DNA of 64,000 bases from IMG/VR virus record IMGVR_UViG_3300025009_000054, positions 62,001 through 126,000 of that record; one strand, given 5' to 3'. The position numbers were made by a program, and so were the translations under genes. Source of the stretch: a virus. The notes beneath the pieces were generated by a model. The model saw only the letters and a program-made list of their open reading frames with translations, was not told where the DNA came from and searched no databases. Position 1 is the stretch's first letter; each line of letters begins with the position of its first letter. Below, piece after piece: positions 34,722 through 42,497 of this stretch.

Positions 34722-34755
34722 ATGTGGGGGTACCACATGCACCGGCACCCCACAT
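34722..34755 (-). terminator. Hairpin downstream of the ssDNA-binding protein gene
   Basis: ATGTGGGG at 34722-34729 is the reverse complement of 34748-34755, an eight-base stem with an 18-base loop. On the transcript it comes about 20 bases after the SSB stop and before the RecA ribosome binding site. There is no U-tract, so a translational or stability role is also possible. Confidence 0.4.
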
Positions 34756-34774
34756 TCCCGCGTCTGACTAGTCG

Positions 34775-36001
34775 TTAAGCTACAATGCTAGTTAGCTTAG
34801 TATCAAGCAATCTTAGCTCTTCAACCGTAAGCATATTGATATCGGCTGTTCTTCCATTGCTAGCATCCTTGATGTAAGACGCCAGCTCTGCAAAATTACT
34901 GCCAGTATCAAGTTTACGAAGCTTATCAGCAACTGCAGTACCGATTACTACCCTCTCATCAACCGGTGCCTGAGGAGGATGAACGGTTGCTGTCGGTACA
35001 GACGTCATGTTGACAAGTGCCATATCAAACGCACTCTTTAGCAGGCCAGCAGGAAGACCTGTACTGAACTCTGTCGCGTACTGTCGGTCCATTGACACTA
35101 TATCCCCGACCGTCTTCCCAGGGTACTTTCCCGTTGGGCATACAATAGCTACCGCCTCATTCGGGTTTATCCTGATTTCTGATGGTCCAGGAGTGCCCAT
35201 ATCACCAACTGGTCCGGACTGACCAAACTGGCCGTTAGGCATCGCAGGTGGTGGTCCGTAGGACTGCATTGGCATCGGAGCAGGTGCCCCGAACTGCTGT
35301 CCTGGTTGTGGTGCACCGAACTGCTGTGGCTGTCCGTATGACTGCATCGGAGCCGGTGCACCGAACTGCTGTGGCTGTTGTGTTTGCATACCGAACTGCT
35401 GTGGGGGAGCAGCCATTCCACCCATATTACCAACTGGCATATTAAGCTGTTGGATTAGCATTTGAATCTGTTCCATGCTTTTAGCCTGGAGTTCATCTAC
35501 GGCATCAATATCAATGAGGTCTGCTTCATTGAACTGAATCGGAGCCTGATTAGCCATAGGAATGACAGTATACTGTCCACCTTTAGCCTGTGGCCTTGTG
35601 ATAATGAAATCCACACAGGACACATCTTTATTATACGCTGTGTAAATAGCACCAATCGGATTCCAAATCTGCGTACCACCAACAAGAACCTTATGCTCAG
35701 GTTTAGGTGTATCGAGGACTAGCACGTTACATGCATGTCTCATTGCAGAAGGAAATCTCTGTCTATTCACGCACATTGGGCAAAGACCCTGGCCAAGGCA
35801 CTTCTCGTAGCCTCTCCACTGTCCCCTACCATTTTCACCTTGTGGGTTATATTCATACAGCGAATGACCCCACCAGCTACACAGGTCACCAAACTTCGGA
35901 TGGCCTGGTACAAAGAGCAATCTCACTCTATGAGACTCTCCAGCTTTGAATTGCAGAAGCTTACCGCTCCCACCGACTCCGTTTACGTCATTAAAAGACA
36001 T
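34775..36001 (-). CDS. Single-stranded DNA-binding protein (gp32-like) with Q/P/G-rich linker
   Basis: Protects ssDNA at the fork and during recombination. The 408-aa protein has RVRLLFVPGHPKFGDL, WWGHSLYEY and then GYEKCLGQGLCPMCVNRQR, with a Cys cluster like the zinc-binding core of T4 gp32-type proteins. A central 100-residue segment rich in Gln, Pro, Gly, Phe and Met carries repeats of the type QQFGAPAP with QSYG, a flexible linker like those of other SSBs. The C-terminal part is a conserved mostly helical domain ending in LLDTKLTSIVA. ATG at 36001 is preferred for its GGGAG. It is next to RecA and PurZ. Confidence 0.8.
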   Translation of the reverse strand: MSFNDVNGVGGSGKLLQFKAGESHRVRLLFVPGHPKFGDLCSWWGHSLYEYNPQGENGRGQWRGYEKCLGQGLCPMCVNRQRFPSAMRHACNVLVLDTPKPEHKVLVGGTQIWNPIGAIYTAYNKDVSCVDFIITRPQAKGGQYTVIPMANQAPIQFNEADLIDIDAVDELQAKSMEQIQMLIQQLNMPVGNMGGMAAPPQQFGMQTQQPQQFGAPAPMQSYGQPQQFGAPQPGQQFGAPAPMPMQSYGPPPAMPNGQFGQSGPVGDMGTPGPSEIRINPNEAVAIVCPTGKYPGKTVGDIVSMDRQYATEFSTGLPAGLLKSAFDMALVNMTSVPTATVHPPQAPVDERVVIGTAVADKLRKLDTGSNFAELASYIKDASNGRTADINMLTVEELRLLDTKLTSIVA

Positions 36002-36093
36002 TCGTAATCTCCCTTCAGGAATTTGAATTTTGTCTGAACTATGTATAAACCCAGAGCCAACGAACATGCAAACCGACGTTGGCCCCGTAGATA

Positions 36094-37296
36094 TCAGTAC
36101 TTGCTTTGATAGGCCGGTTCGAAGTCCCTCTTATATCCAGGCTTCGATGATGATTCAGGCGATAGTATGCCGGATTTGAATGCAAACTCTCTAAGTTTAC
36201 CTGGATGCATAGTGATTATATGTTCTGGGCGTGGACCCGTACTTAGCCACCCAATAGAATCAAATAAATCATATTCTGCAGCGAATTTGGCCACCCATTC
36301 TTTACTAACCTGGGACAGACCTTCCCAAGCATTTTTACCATAGTCAATCGCGGCGATATAATCTATGAACGTGACCATTATCGATCCTGGTCGATTAATA
36401 GCAAGGGCTTTTCTAAACAATTTAGGACTAATCTCACCAACTCTTCTAACTCTCTTCGTAACAGTCGTCATTTCAATAACAGGCTTAGACGATCCACTAC
36501 GAGTCTGAATTTCTTCCCACGTGAGTTCCTGAACATTCTCGTCTTCATACCCAAATGGTCCACTGTTGCCAGCAACCCTAATTGGATATGTTCTCATAAC
36601 ACCATATATACTACGTACGGACATTGGTGATAGTCCAGCTTCTGCAAGCCAGTTTGCTGCGTTTGTATCTCTGGACGTAGTTTTTGGATATAAACCATGG
36701 TACATCGATAAAGCCATTCCCTGAGTTCCTTCGAGCATAACGGGAAATCCATTGTTTACCATATTATTGAGTATCATGCATGTATCGCCGATGTAGGGTT
36801 TAAGATAACTCACATCTTTGGCTAAGGTCACATCACCCTGCCTTTTAATCCTATCAATGAGAGCCGCACCACACCCTTCACGTGTACTACCAATAGCTTC
36901 GAACAGATCTTTACTACCATCTTTTCCATGCTCAGCATCAATATGTTTCTGCTCAATCAGAATGGCATTTGGATCAATGACGAGTCTACCATCATCCCAT
37001 ACCTTTTCTTCCTTCAGCCAACCGATTTCCCGATCTAGTACGGTTGGAATAATCATAGCACCAGCACCAATTACGAGCTGTGCTTTTGGTGCCGCTATAG
37101 ACCCGCATGGAATGGTTTGAAAAGCAAGCTTCTTCTTTCCATCTTTACTATAGACATAATGGCCAGCATTCGGCGATCCTGTACGCACTAAAGCACCATT
37201 ATTATATTGCCCAGCAATATGTTCACACAATTTTCCTTTTGCTTCAGAACCAAATGCGAGTCCGACGACGATATCTACGCACCTATTAGTGATCAT
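36094..37296 (-). CDS. purZ: PurZ-type adenylosuccinate synthetase homologue (2-aminoadenylosuccinate synthetase candidate)
   Basis: The 400-aa protein belongs to the PurA/PurZ family. GLAFGSEAKGK at residues 12-22 replaces the family's GDEGKG loop, with Ser17 at the position of PurA's catalytic Asp13. The NAGH box (residues 43-46) keeps the catalytic His of PurA. MLEGTQGMALSMYHGLYP and TTSRDTNAAN give the mid-domain nucleotide sites, and ITMHPGKLREF is near the C-terminus. PurZ joins dGMP and Asp with ATP to form dSMP, an intermediate of 2-aminoadenine DNA. Asp to Ser at this position is the published PurZ hallmark. A PurA-like role is not excluded. Start with GGAGG upstream. Confidence 0.83.
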   Translation of the reverse strand: MITNRCVDIVVGLAFGSEAKGKLCEHIAGQYNNGALVRTGSPNAGHYVYSKDGKKKLAFQTIPCGSIAAPKAQLVIGAGAMIIPTVLDREIGWLKEEKVWDDGRLVIDPNAILIEQKHIDAEHGKDGSKDLFEAIGSTREGCGAALIDRIKRQGDVTLAKDVSYLKPYIGDTCMILNNMVNNGFPVMLEGTQGMALSMYHGLYPKTTSRDTNAANWLAEAGLSPMSVRSIYGVMRTYPIRVAGNSGPFGYEDENVQELTWEEIQTRSGSSKPVIEMTTVTKRVRRVGEISPKLFRKALAINRPGSIMVTFIDYIAAIDYGKNAWEGLSQVSKEWVAKFAAEYDLFDSIGWLSTGPRPEHIITMHPGKLREFAFKSGILSPESSSKPGYKRDFEPAYQSKY

Positions 37297-37312
37297 ACTA
37301 ACTATCCTCCTA

Positions 37313-37582
37313 TTAACGTCTTACGGGATCTGACATACGACGTGGTACTTCCCTATCACCACCAGTCTTATTTACTTTAGTAATCTTTACCTCTGCAGAG
37401 GCAATTAATTCAAGCTGCTCCTCATCAAAAAACGAAGTATCTACTGGTACTCCATCTTTAAGTTCTTGAGATTGAACACCCATCCGAACGCACTTATTGA
37501 GATATTCAGATCTCACTGTGACTATACCAGTAAACCCAGTAATAATATCTCTTACTTTATCGCCTAATCCAATTCTCGACAT
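37313..37582 (-). CDS. Small conserved phage protein (89 aa)
   Basis: The ATG at 37582 follows GAGGAGG; a longer GTG/ATG at 37603 is less likely. The sequence has GDKVRDIITGFTGIVTVRSEYL then GVPVDTSFFDEEQLELI, a pattern recurring in small phage proteins, probably a compact beta barrel. Its C-terminus is basic and Arg-rich (RRMSDPVRR). It sits directly between PurZ and the MucR-like gene. The role is unknown. Confidence 0.68.
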   Translation of the reverse strand: MSRIGLGDKVRDIITGFTGIVTVRSEYLNKCVRMGVQSQELKDGVPVDTSFFDEEQLELIASAEVKITKVNKTGGDREVPRRMSDPVRR

Positions 37583-37662
37583 ATTATCCTCCTCGCCAAT
37601 CACATCAAAATTATAAATATCAATATCGCAGAACGTCTAAGAAGACCTATACTCACGGACAA

Positions 37663-38292
37663 TCATTTCTTCTTTTTAGGTATTGTAAATGCTCCTGGCT
37701 TATTACCTCCAGTCTGTGAGAACTTATTCGATAGCGATAATGCAACTATTTTTGCACCAGGGTACTGTTCTTTATATTGGGCGCACTTCGTGGCGTGTAC
37801 AGCATTTAGATGAGTGACGAGTGATTTGCCTTTAAATCCGCATATCTGGCATACCACTTCATCGCCAGAAGCCTCAGGTATAACAGTGTTACTATCAACT
37901 TTATGAATAATTTCCACAGGTAATTCAATACTACCCCTACATAACGCAAACACAGACTTAATAGTCTCCCTAGCCCATTTACCATCATTAGTTTTACCGG
38001 ATACATTTGCTAGATCATTTACACTTTCTATTAAGCTTGAGCTCGATCCATCAGAGTATATGAATCCACAAAATTTGCCAGGCTCCATAACCCTTGGATG
38101 GATCATATGAACTCCTTTACGTATCCACGGCACGCCTCTAGGAGATACATTCCATTCTGTATCTATTTCTTTCTTCCATCCAGAGCCGGTATGGAATGGA
38201 CATGGTTTGACATTTTCAGATACCGTACACCAAAAACAACCAGGTTCAGCACATTGTATTTTTGTCTTGCCTTCAGCAATATCATAACTCAT
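37663..38292 (-). CDS. MucR/Ros-like zinc-finger protein
   Basis: The 209-aa protein has an N-terminal Cys/His cluster (CAEPGCFWC...CPFH). Its C-terminal 60 residues carry CQICGFKGKSLVTHLNAVH, then YKEQYPGAKIV, the Ros/MucR-type zinc finger found in many phages and alphaproteobacteria. The middle contains WIRKGVHMIHP and a Ser-rich stretch. The C-terminal tail is lysine-rich. A DNA-binding regulatory role is likely. ATG at 38292 with GAGG upstream. It lies between the sigma-like gene and PurZ, both regulatory or metabolic neighbours. Confidence 0.72.
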   Translation of the reverse strand: MSYDIAEGKTKIQCAEPGCFWCTVSENVKPCPFHTGSGWKKEIDTEWNVSPRGVPWIRKGVHMIHPRVMEPGKFCGFIYSDGSSSSLIESVNDLANVSGKTNDGKWARETIKSVFALCRGSIELPVEIIHKVDSNTVIPEASGDEVVCQICGFKGKSLVTHLNAVHATKCAQYKEQYPGAKIVALSLSNKFSQTGGNKPGAFTIPKKKK

Positions 38293-38304
38293 AGTGATAC
38301 CTCA

Positions 38305-39459
38305 TCATTTATTCTCATAACGAGCGTACGCTCTATTAAAATCTTTTAAACCTACAATTTGTAACCATTCATCGTGAAAGAAGTCTAGTGCTGCTCTAAA
38401 TCCACGGTTTTTATATGTATTTACTGCGGTACGTGAAATATCAAGCTTAGTTGCTATATCTGCAGGGCATAGTCCTTCTATGAGTAATGACATTACATCC
38501 TTTACACGTCCATGTAATGTCATTATGAATTTATCACTTTCCATACCATCAAGGATATTAGCTACCCAATGATCAGTATCAACGCATTGAGTCATATCCT
38601 CCGCTATCGAACGTGATGAATCACTATCATCACCGTGGAGATTATCAGATGTTGATGTTTCTATGGTACTTACATGGGTGGAACCACACGATCTACATAC
38701 TGGCTTACGGCCAACAGTCAGACGTTTTACACGCGTCAATAGATGTCTATGGATTCCCCATCGATCTGGAAGGTATAGATGGTACATTGATTCGATGTGA
38801 GTGCGTTTCATTCTCTCTGCATACTGGATTTCAGCATCTTCCTCAGTTATTCCAGCAAGCATCATGCGGTTGATTATAAAACCTTTATAAGTGGTGCAAT
38901 CTTCAACTATCATGTCTATGTACGCTCGATAGTCCTTCATGCAATAAAAGAATCTATTAAGACTCTTTGCAGTTCTACATGCGGGTTCGTCATTATGATG
39001 TGTACGAGCGGGAACAGTCTTCTTTATCATCGCCCCTTTATCATCAGCAATAAATGTCGATACGCAATAGTTACATTCATTGTATGGGTGTGGGCATGAA
39101 TACATATTACCAGTATATGTAATCCGTTGTCTATGGCTACATTCGCGGCATATCTGTTCAGTACCAGCCTTTATCTTTACCCCAATATCAAACGCAAGAA
39201 ATCTACTTCTAGCCTGTGATATTAAGTATTTTACTGGGTCACCACGATCAAGATTAACTGTTGGTAATACTTCGAGTACGCGTTCTAAGAATAATGGTCT
39301 TAGATCATCACTATCAATAATTCTATTCCTACCAACATATCTGGCAGTAATACCTGGCGCTATATCCCTATCGACTTCTCGTATGAAATCATTGAGATAG
39401 GAACTGTTCGTCGGGATTGACTGCTGTGCACGAGCAATTGCTTCCCTGGTTATAGGCAC
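38305..39459 (-). CDS. Sigma-70-like factor with zinc ribbons (putative)
   Basis: The 384-aa protein starts with a helical part containing DSDDLRPLFLERVLEVLP and YLISQARSRFLAFD, similar to region 2 of sigma-70 family factors. The middle holds two or more zinc motifs: CRECSHRQ...CPHP...CNYC and later CRSCGSTHV. The last 80 residues contain GRVKDVMSLLIEGLCPADIA then KLDISRTAVNTYKNRGF, a region-4-like helix-turn-helix. This fits a phage transcription factor that could redirect host RNA polymerase to late genes. GTG at 39459 follows AGGAGG. A shared upstream element (39502-39540) occurs before it and before a tail gene. The level of identity to known sigma factors is untested. Confidence 0.6.
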   Translation of the reverse strand: MPITREAIARAQQSIPTNSSYLNDFIREVDRDIAPGITARYVGRNRIIDSDDLRPLFLERVLEVLPTVNLDRGDPVKYLISQARSRFLAFDIGVKIKAGTEQICRECSHRQRITYTGNMYSCPHPYNECNYCVSTFIADDKGAMIKKTVPARTHHNDEPACRTAKSLNRFFYCMKDYRAYIDMIVEDCTTYKGFIINRMMLAGITEEDAEIQYAERMKRTHIESMYHLYLPDRWGIHRHLLTRVKRLTVGRKPVCRSCGSTHVSTIETSTSDNLHGDDSDSSRSIAEDMTQCVDTDHWVANILDGMESDKFIMTLHGRVKDVMSLLIEGLCPADIATKLDISRTAVNTYKNRGFRAALDFFHDEWLQIVGLKDFNRAYARYENK

Positions 39460-39762
39460 CTAGATTATCCTCCTATTCAAATGTGAGACTTCTTCCGCCT
39501 CCAAAAGTGCAGACGTGCATAGATTCGTGAGTGGTGCCAATCTGTGCTTAAGTTTGTGACGATTGTATATTTAAATACCAACTGACTCCGATGGCACTTC
39601 AGATTGCTGTAGTAGTTCGCAGTAAAGAGGAGTAAGCGCGGTCCGGAATCATTCTATCTATATCAATAAGATTTAACTCAGATATCTAATACTCATCACT
39701 TTATTTGATATATTGTCTTTCGACAGGCACATTTCCCAATAAGAACGGGACCGATAAAAGAT
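39460..39762. other. 303-base intergenic region upstream of the sigma-like gene
   Basis: The largest gap in the window. It holds the shared element at 39502-39540, a second motif ACTCCTCTTT (transcript sense) that also occurs in the 57102-57209 region, and an imperfect TCCC...GGGA hairpin near 39730. No ORF, tRNA or convincing sigma-70 promoter was found. It probably separates the collagen/GT module from the sigma-like gene. Confidence 0.5.
39502..39540 (-). promoter_or_regulatory. Shared promoter-like element, copy 1
   Basis: Transcript-sense TTGGCACCA (39532-39540) followed 26 bases after its start by GTCTGCACTTTTG (39502-39514), 42 bases before the GTG of the sigma-like gene. The second copy at 57102-57140 has TTGACACCA and GTCTACACTTTTG at exactly the same spacing. 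The TTGRCA part resembles a -35 box, but the downstream block is not a -10 box, so a specific promoter or protein-binding site is inferred. Confidence 0.55.
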
Positions 39763-40251
39763 TTAATCTGAACACAAAATGGGGCTTGCTAAGATCATCT
39801 TCGCAACTTTCTCAGATTTCATCATGATATCTCGTATATCTTCAACTGCTGATTCACACGTACTAGCATTAATAATCTCTATTCCACTATGTATTGCGAC
39901 CGGTATAAATGATCTGTTGATGGCAGATATAGACATTTTAAAAGTACCAAAGTTATGTCCATCTCTCCAATCCCACTCAGTAAGCCCACCGACGGCACCA
40001 CAAATATGCATGAATGGTCTATGTAATTCTACTATTACATGTTCCAATAGATGTGGGACCATACCACATGACAATTCTTCAATTACAAGTAAATTATCAT
40101 CATTAATACACCTGTGTCCGCCAATATTTGGGATGGCGGACACAATATTACTTATCATTCCACAGTAATAGGATACATTCAACGGTGGATCCATAATAAC
40201 ATCAAACATAAAATCATTATTGTATTTTGATATCGGTCCTATTACTATCAT
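39763..40251 (-). CDS. Stand-alone cyanophycin-synthetase N-terminal-like domain
   Basis: The 162-aa protein matches in order the N-terminal domain of cyanophycin synthetase. VIGPISKYNN resembles the RGPN start. MDPPLNVSYYCGMISNIVSAIP, then GGHRCINDDNLL and HLLEHVIVELHRPFMHICGA resemble the lLE-H-CS-GGF...HVIEHVALELQ region, followed by a W-x8-G-x-F/Y stretch. No ATP-grasp or Mur ligase domain follows, since the frame ends after this. In cyanophycin synthetase this domain binds the growing polymer. A role in peptide or polymer binding is possible. ATG overlaps the upstream stop as ATGA. The family assignment is moderate. Confidence 0.55.
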   Translation of the reverse strand: MIVIGPISKYNNDFMFDVIMDPPLNVSYYCGMISNIVSAIPNIGGHRCINDDNLLVIEELSCGMVPHLLEHVIVELHRPFMHICGAVGGLTEWDWRDGHNFGTFKMSISAINRSFIPVAIHSGIEIINASTCESAVEDIRDIMMKSEKVAKMILASPILCSD

Positions 40252-41477
40252 ATATTAATAATACCTGGAGGTCTATGGCCATCTTTCATTGATATGAGGT
40301 GTGCGTAGACATATGGTGTTTTATTCTCTATATGCCAATCACTAGGAAATCCAGTATATAACCTCATAGATTGAAATCTAACTGGTGTGTTTATGTATTT
40401 AGCTTGGTTTTTATTTGTGTAGTATAGAAATGAGTTTTCATTCCAAAAAGAACAATGCGTAGGGTCTTGAAATGCACCTCTACCATCTGTTGATGGTGTC
40501 ATTGATAGAAGATAGCCACCTGGTACTAATACTCTATATATCTCCTCCATAGTAAATATAGGATCTTTTAAGTGTTCAAATATGTCGTGGGCTCTTATAA
40601 CTCCAACTGAATTATCTTCAAATGGCCATTTAGTATTAAGATCGGCAATGGTATCGGCACCTTCGAGATCAACACTATTCCATCCATTTGGGCAATCAAA
40701 CCTTCCACCAAGGTCTAGTTTTAACAATCCGTGACTATTAGACCACTGTTCACATAGACTGTAGATATATTTATCATAGATTCGCATGACATTATTTTGT
40801 ATTTCGCTATTATTTTGTAGCCATACATTGTCGCCATGAATTCTATACAAATATAGACATTTATCTATATGGTAGAACATAGTTGCAGAATAGGTTCTTG
40901 ACATGAGCTCTTGATCATCTAGAACTCTCATATCAGAATTATGCCCACCGACCGCCCAATAAATATCTGATCTCCAAGCGCGTAAATGATTGGGTGCAAA
41001 CCATATTCTACTAACTGATGATGGAGTTGCATCAAAGGCCACCACTTCATCAACTATATGGCCTTTAAAGTACGTATCGTTACGGTATCGCCATCCATAT
41101 TCCTCGCTATACCTATCTACGCTTTTGATATTTCCTTGAAAATTTGCACAATTTGAATACACAAACCCTACATTACTATCACGTTCAAATGCAAGTATAA
41201 CTTCAGATATTGCATTAGGCATTAGTAAGTCATCATGGTCAACTTCTAATAATATATCTCCAGAACAATATTCACAAGCTGTGTGCTTTAGTGCACCGAC
41301 ATATGGAATATGATTATTAATGATGATAGGTTTGATTCTATCATCATTAAAATCTATCACCTTCGCTCCACCATTATAAAGAATTACCCACTCATAAAAT
41401 GGTTGATCTTTAATACTATCATACAATTGACACAAATATCTAGTGTCATGAGTTGGCGTAAAAATTGATACTTTCAT
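40248..41477 (-). CDS. Glycosyltransferase family 2 fused to a SAM-dependent methyltransferase
   Basis: A 409-aa fusion. Residues 1-230 are a GT2 GT-A domain: VSIFTPTHDTRYL at the N-terminus, ILLEVDHDDLLMP near residue 76 (DxD-type), then FAPNHLRAWRSDIYW and LDDQELMSR. From about residue 252 a methyltransferase begins with LKLDLGGRFDCP, RAHDIFEHLKDP and VPGGYLLSMTPS. The two activities could make and methylate one glycan on the virion, or on DNA. ATG at 41477 has GGAGG upstream. It lies next to the tail-fibre genes and the cyanophycin-like gene. Confidence 0.85.
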   Translation of the reverse strand: MKVSIFTPTHDTRYLCQLYDSIKDQPFYEWVILYNGGAKVIDFNDDRIKPIIINNHIPYVGALKHTACEYCSGDILLEVDHDDLLMPNAISEVILAFERDSNVGFVYSNCANFQGNIKSVDRYSEEYGWRYRNDTYFKGHIVDEVVAFDATPSSVSRIWFAPNHLRAWRSDIYWAVGGHNSDMRVLDDQELMSRTYSATMFYHIDKCLYLYRIHGDNVWLQNNSEIQNNVMRIYDKYIYSLCEQWSNSHGLLKLDLGGRFDCPNGWNSVDLEGADTIADLNTKWPFEDNSVGVIRAHDIFEHLKDPIFTMEEIYRVLVPGGYLLSMTPSTDGRGAFQDPTHCSFWNENSFLYYTNKNQAKYINTPVRFQSMRLYTGFPSDWHIENKTPYVYAHLISMKDGHRPPGIINI

Positions 41478-41531
41478 AAAATCCTCCGATAGGATTATAA
41501 GATCTCAAATAGCAGTAAGCCAATTGAATAA

Positions 41532-41786
41532 CTACTCCGCTATTGTCTGGAATTCTTCACAAGCATGTATACATGCTTGTTCAACTTCTTCTTCAGTTAG
41601 ATAATTACCAGCAGGTATCACTATATCATATTCTCTAATTGGTTGATGATTGCCTATAGCAGTTTCATCTGCATATCCATTAAGATGCACATTGAGCGTA
41701 TTACTGATAAAGTCAGGCGTTATTAACCCTATTTTCCATACAGTAGCGTCTATTCCAAAGTTTGTTGCAAGTGTTTTTTGTATCAT
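41532..41786 (-). CDS. Small tail-fibre-associated protein (84 aa)
   Basis: ATG at 41786 after AAAGGA. The protein starts MIQKTLATNFGIDATVWKIG and has VHLNGYADETA, ending in an acidic helix (EEEVEQACIHACEEF). The layout is like small proteins found after tail-fibre genes, but the link is by position and general pattern. No signal peptide or membrane segment. It may help fibre assembly. Confidence 0.6.
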   Translation of the reverse strand: MIQKTLATNFGIDATVWKIGLITPDFISNTLNVHLNGYADETAIGNHQPIREYDIVIPAGNYLTEEEVEQACIHACEEFQTIAE

Positions 41787-41798
41787 AATTATTGTCCT

Positions 41799-42485
41799 TT
41801 ATATTAGATATGCTTGAACTGTTGGCGTTGCGGCTGAACCTGCCGCGTTAAAAGCAACTGTATAACTGTAAGTATAATAACCAATATTATTGCCATAGTT
41901 AATTACCTCATTTTTTACACCAGTTGCACCCGCCGCCGCTTGAACCTCATAATTAGTGGTTAAAGCGCGTCCTAAAATAGCCGCAGTACCGAGTAAAGTC
42001 TCACCTGCTGGCACTGAGTCTATTGTCCAAGCGCCAAGTCCTTGTACAAAAGTAAACGCAGTTAATACTAAACTATCTGCTGTAATTGCAGTTAAAGAAG
42101 GTGCTGGAACTGTTTGTGGTGAAGTCGCCGCCCATATGCTTTGTCCTGCATCTTTAATAAATGCTGGTTCACCTGTATTTTTACGGAATGCACCAAGCAC
42201 ACCTATCAGAACCCCAGTTGGTAGCCCAGTCCATGTATAGGATGTTGGTTCACTAGCCCCCGCTAACTTCCAGTAAACTCTAAAATAATTAGAATTTGTT
42301 GTATTAGCCTCTACATTCTGCCAACCTGTCATATTCATTGCATCTAATACAGCCGTAGCAGACGCATTTAAAAATAACACCATTAAGTCACCTTGTATTG
42401 TATTGGTTGGTTTTGAAATACTATAACTAGTGACTGTTGGTGGGGCTTTTAAGCCCGTTGTTGCAGTTCTTATTGTCCAAGACAT
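41799..42485 (-). CDS. Putative tail fibre/adhesin domain protein (228 aa)
   Basis: The protein is rich in Ala, Thr, Ser, Val and Gly with few charged residues and an all-beta look: YSISKPTNTIQGDLMVLFL, then GWQNVEANTTN, YWKLAGASEPTSYTW and LTAFTFVQGLGAWTI. This is typical of phage adhesion or fibre C-terminal domains. It follows the collagen-like gene on the same strand with a AAGGATAAAATATTATG leader, unlike the GGAGG leaders elsewhere. It could be the receptor-binding tip. No family name is certain. Confidence 0.62.
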   Translation of the reverse strand: MSWTIRTATTGLKAPPTVTSYSISKPTNTIQGDLMVLFLNASATAVLDAMNMTGWQNVEANTTNSNYFRVYWKLAGASEPTSYTWTGLPTGVLIGVLGAFRKNTGEPAFIKDAGQSIWAATSPQTVPAPSLTAITADSLVLTAFTFVQGLGAWTIDSVPAGETLLGTAAILGRALTTNYEVQAAAGATGVKNEVINYGNNIGYYTYSYTVAFNAAGSAATPTVQAYLI

Positions 42486-42497
42486 AATATTTTATCC

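Noticed and set aside
39460-39762. tRNA or small RNA in the largest gap
   Set aside because: No cloverleaf or acceptor stem seen; only the shared element and weak hairpins.
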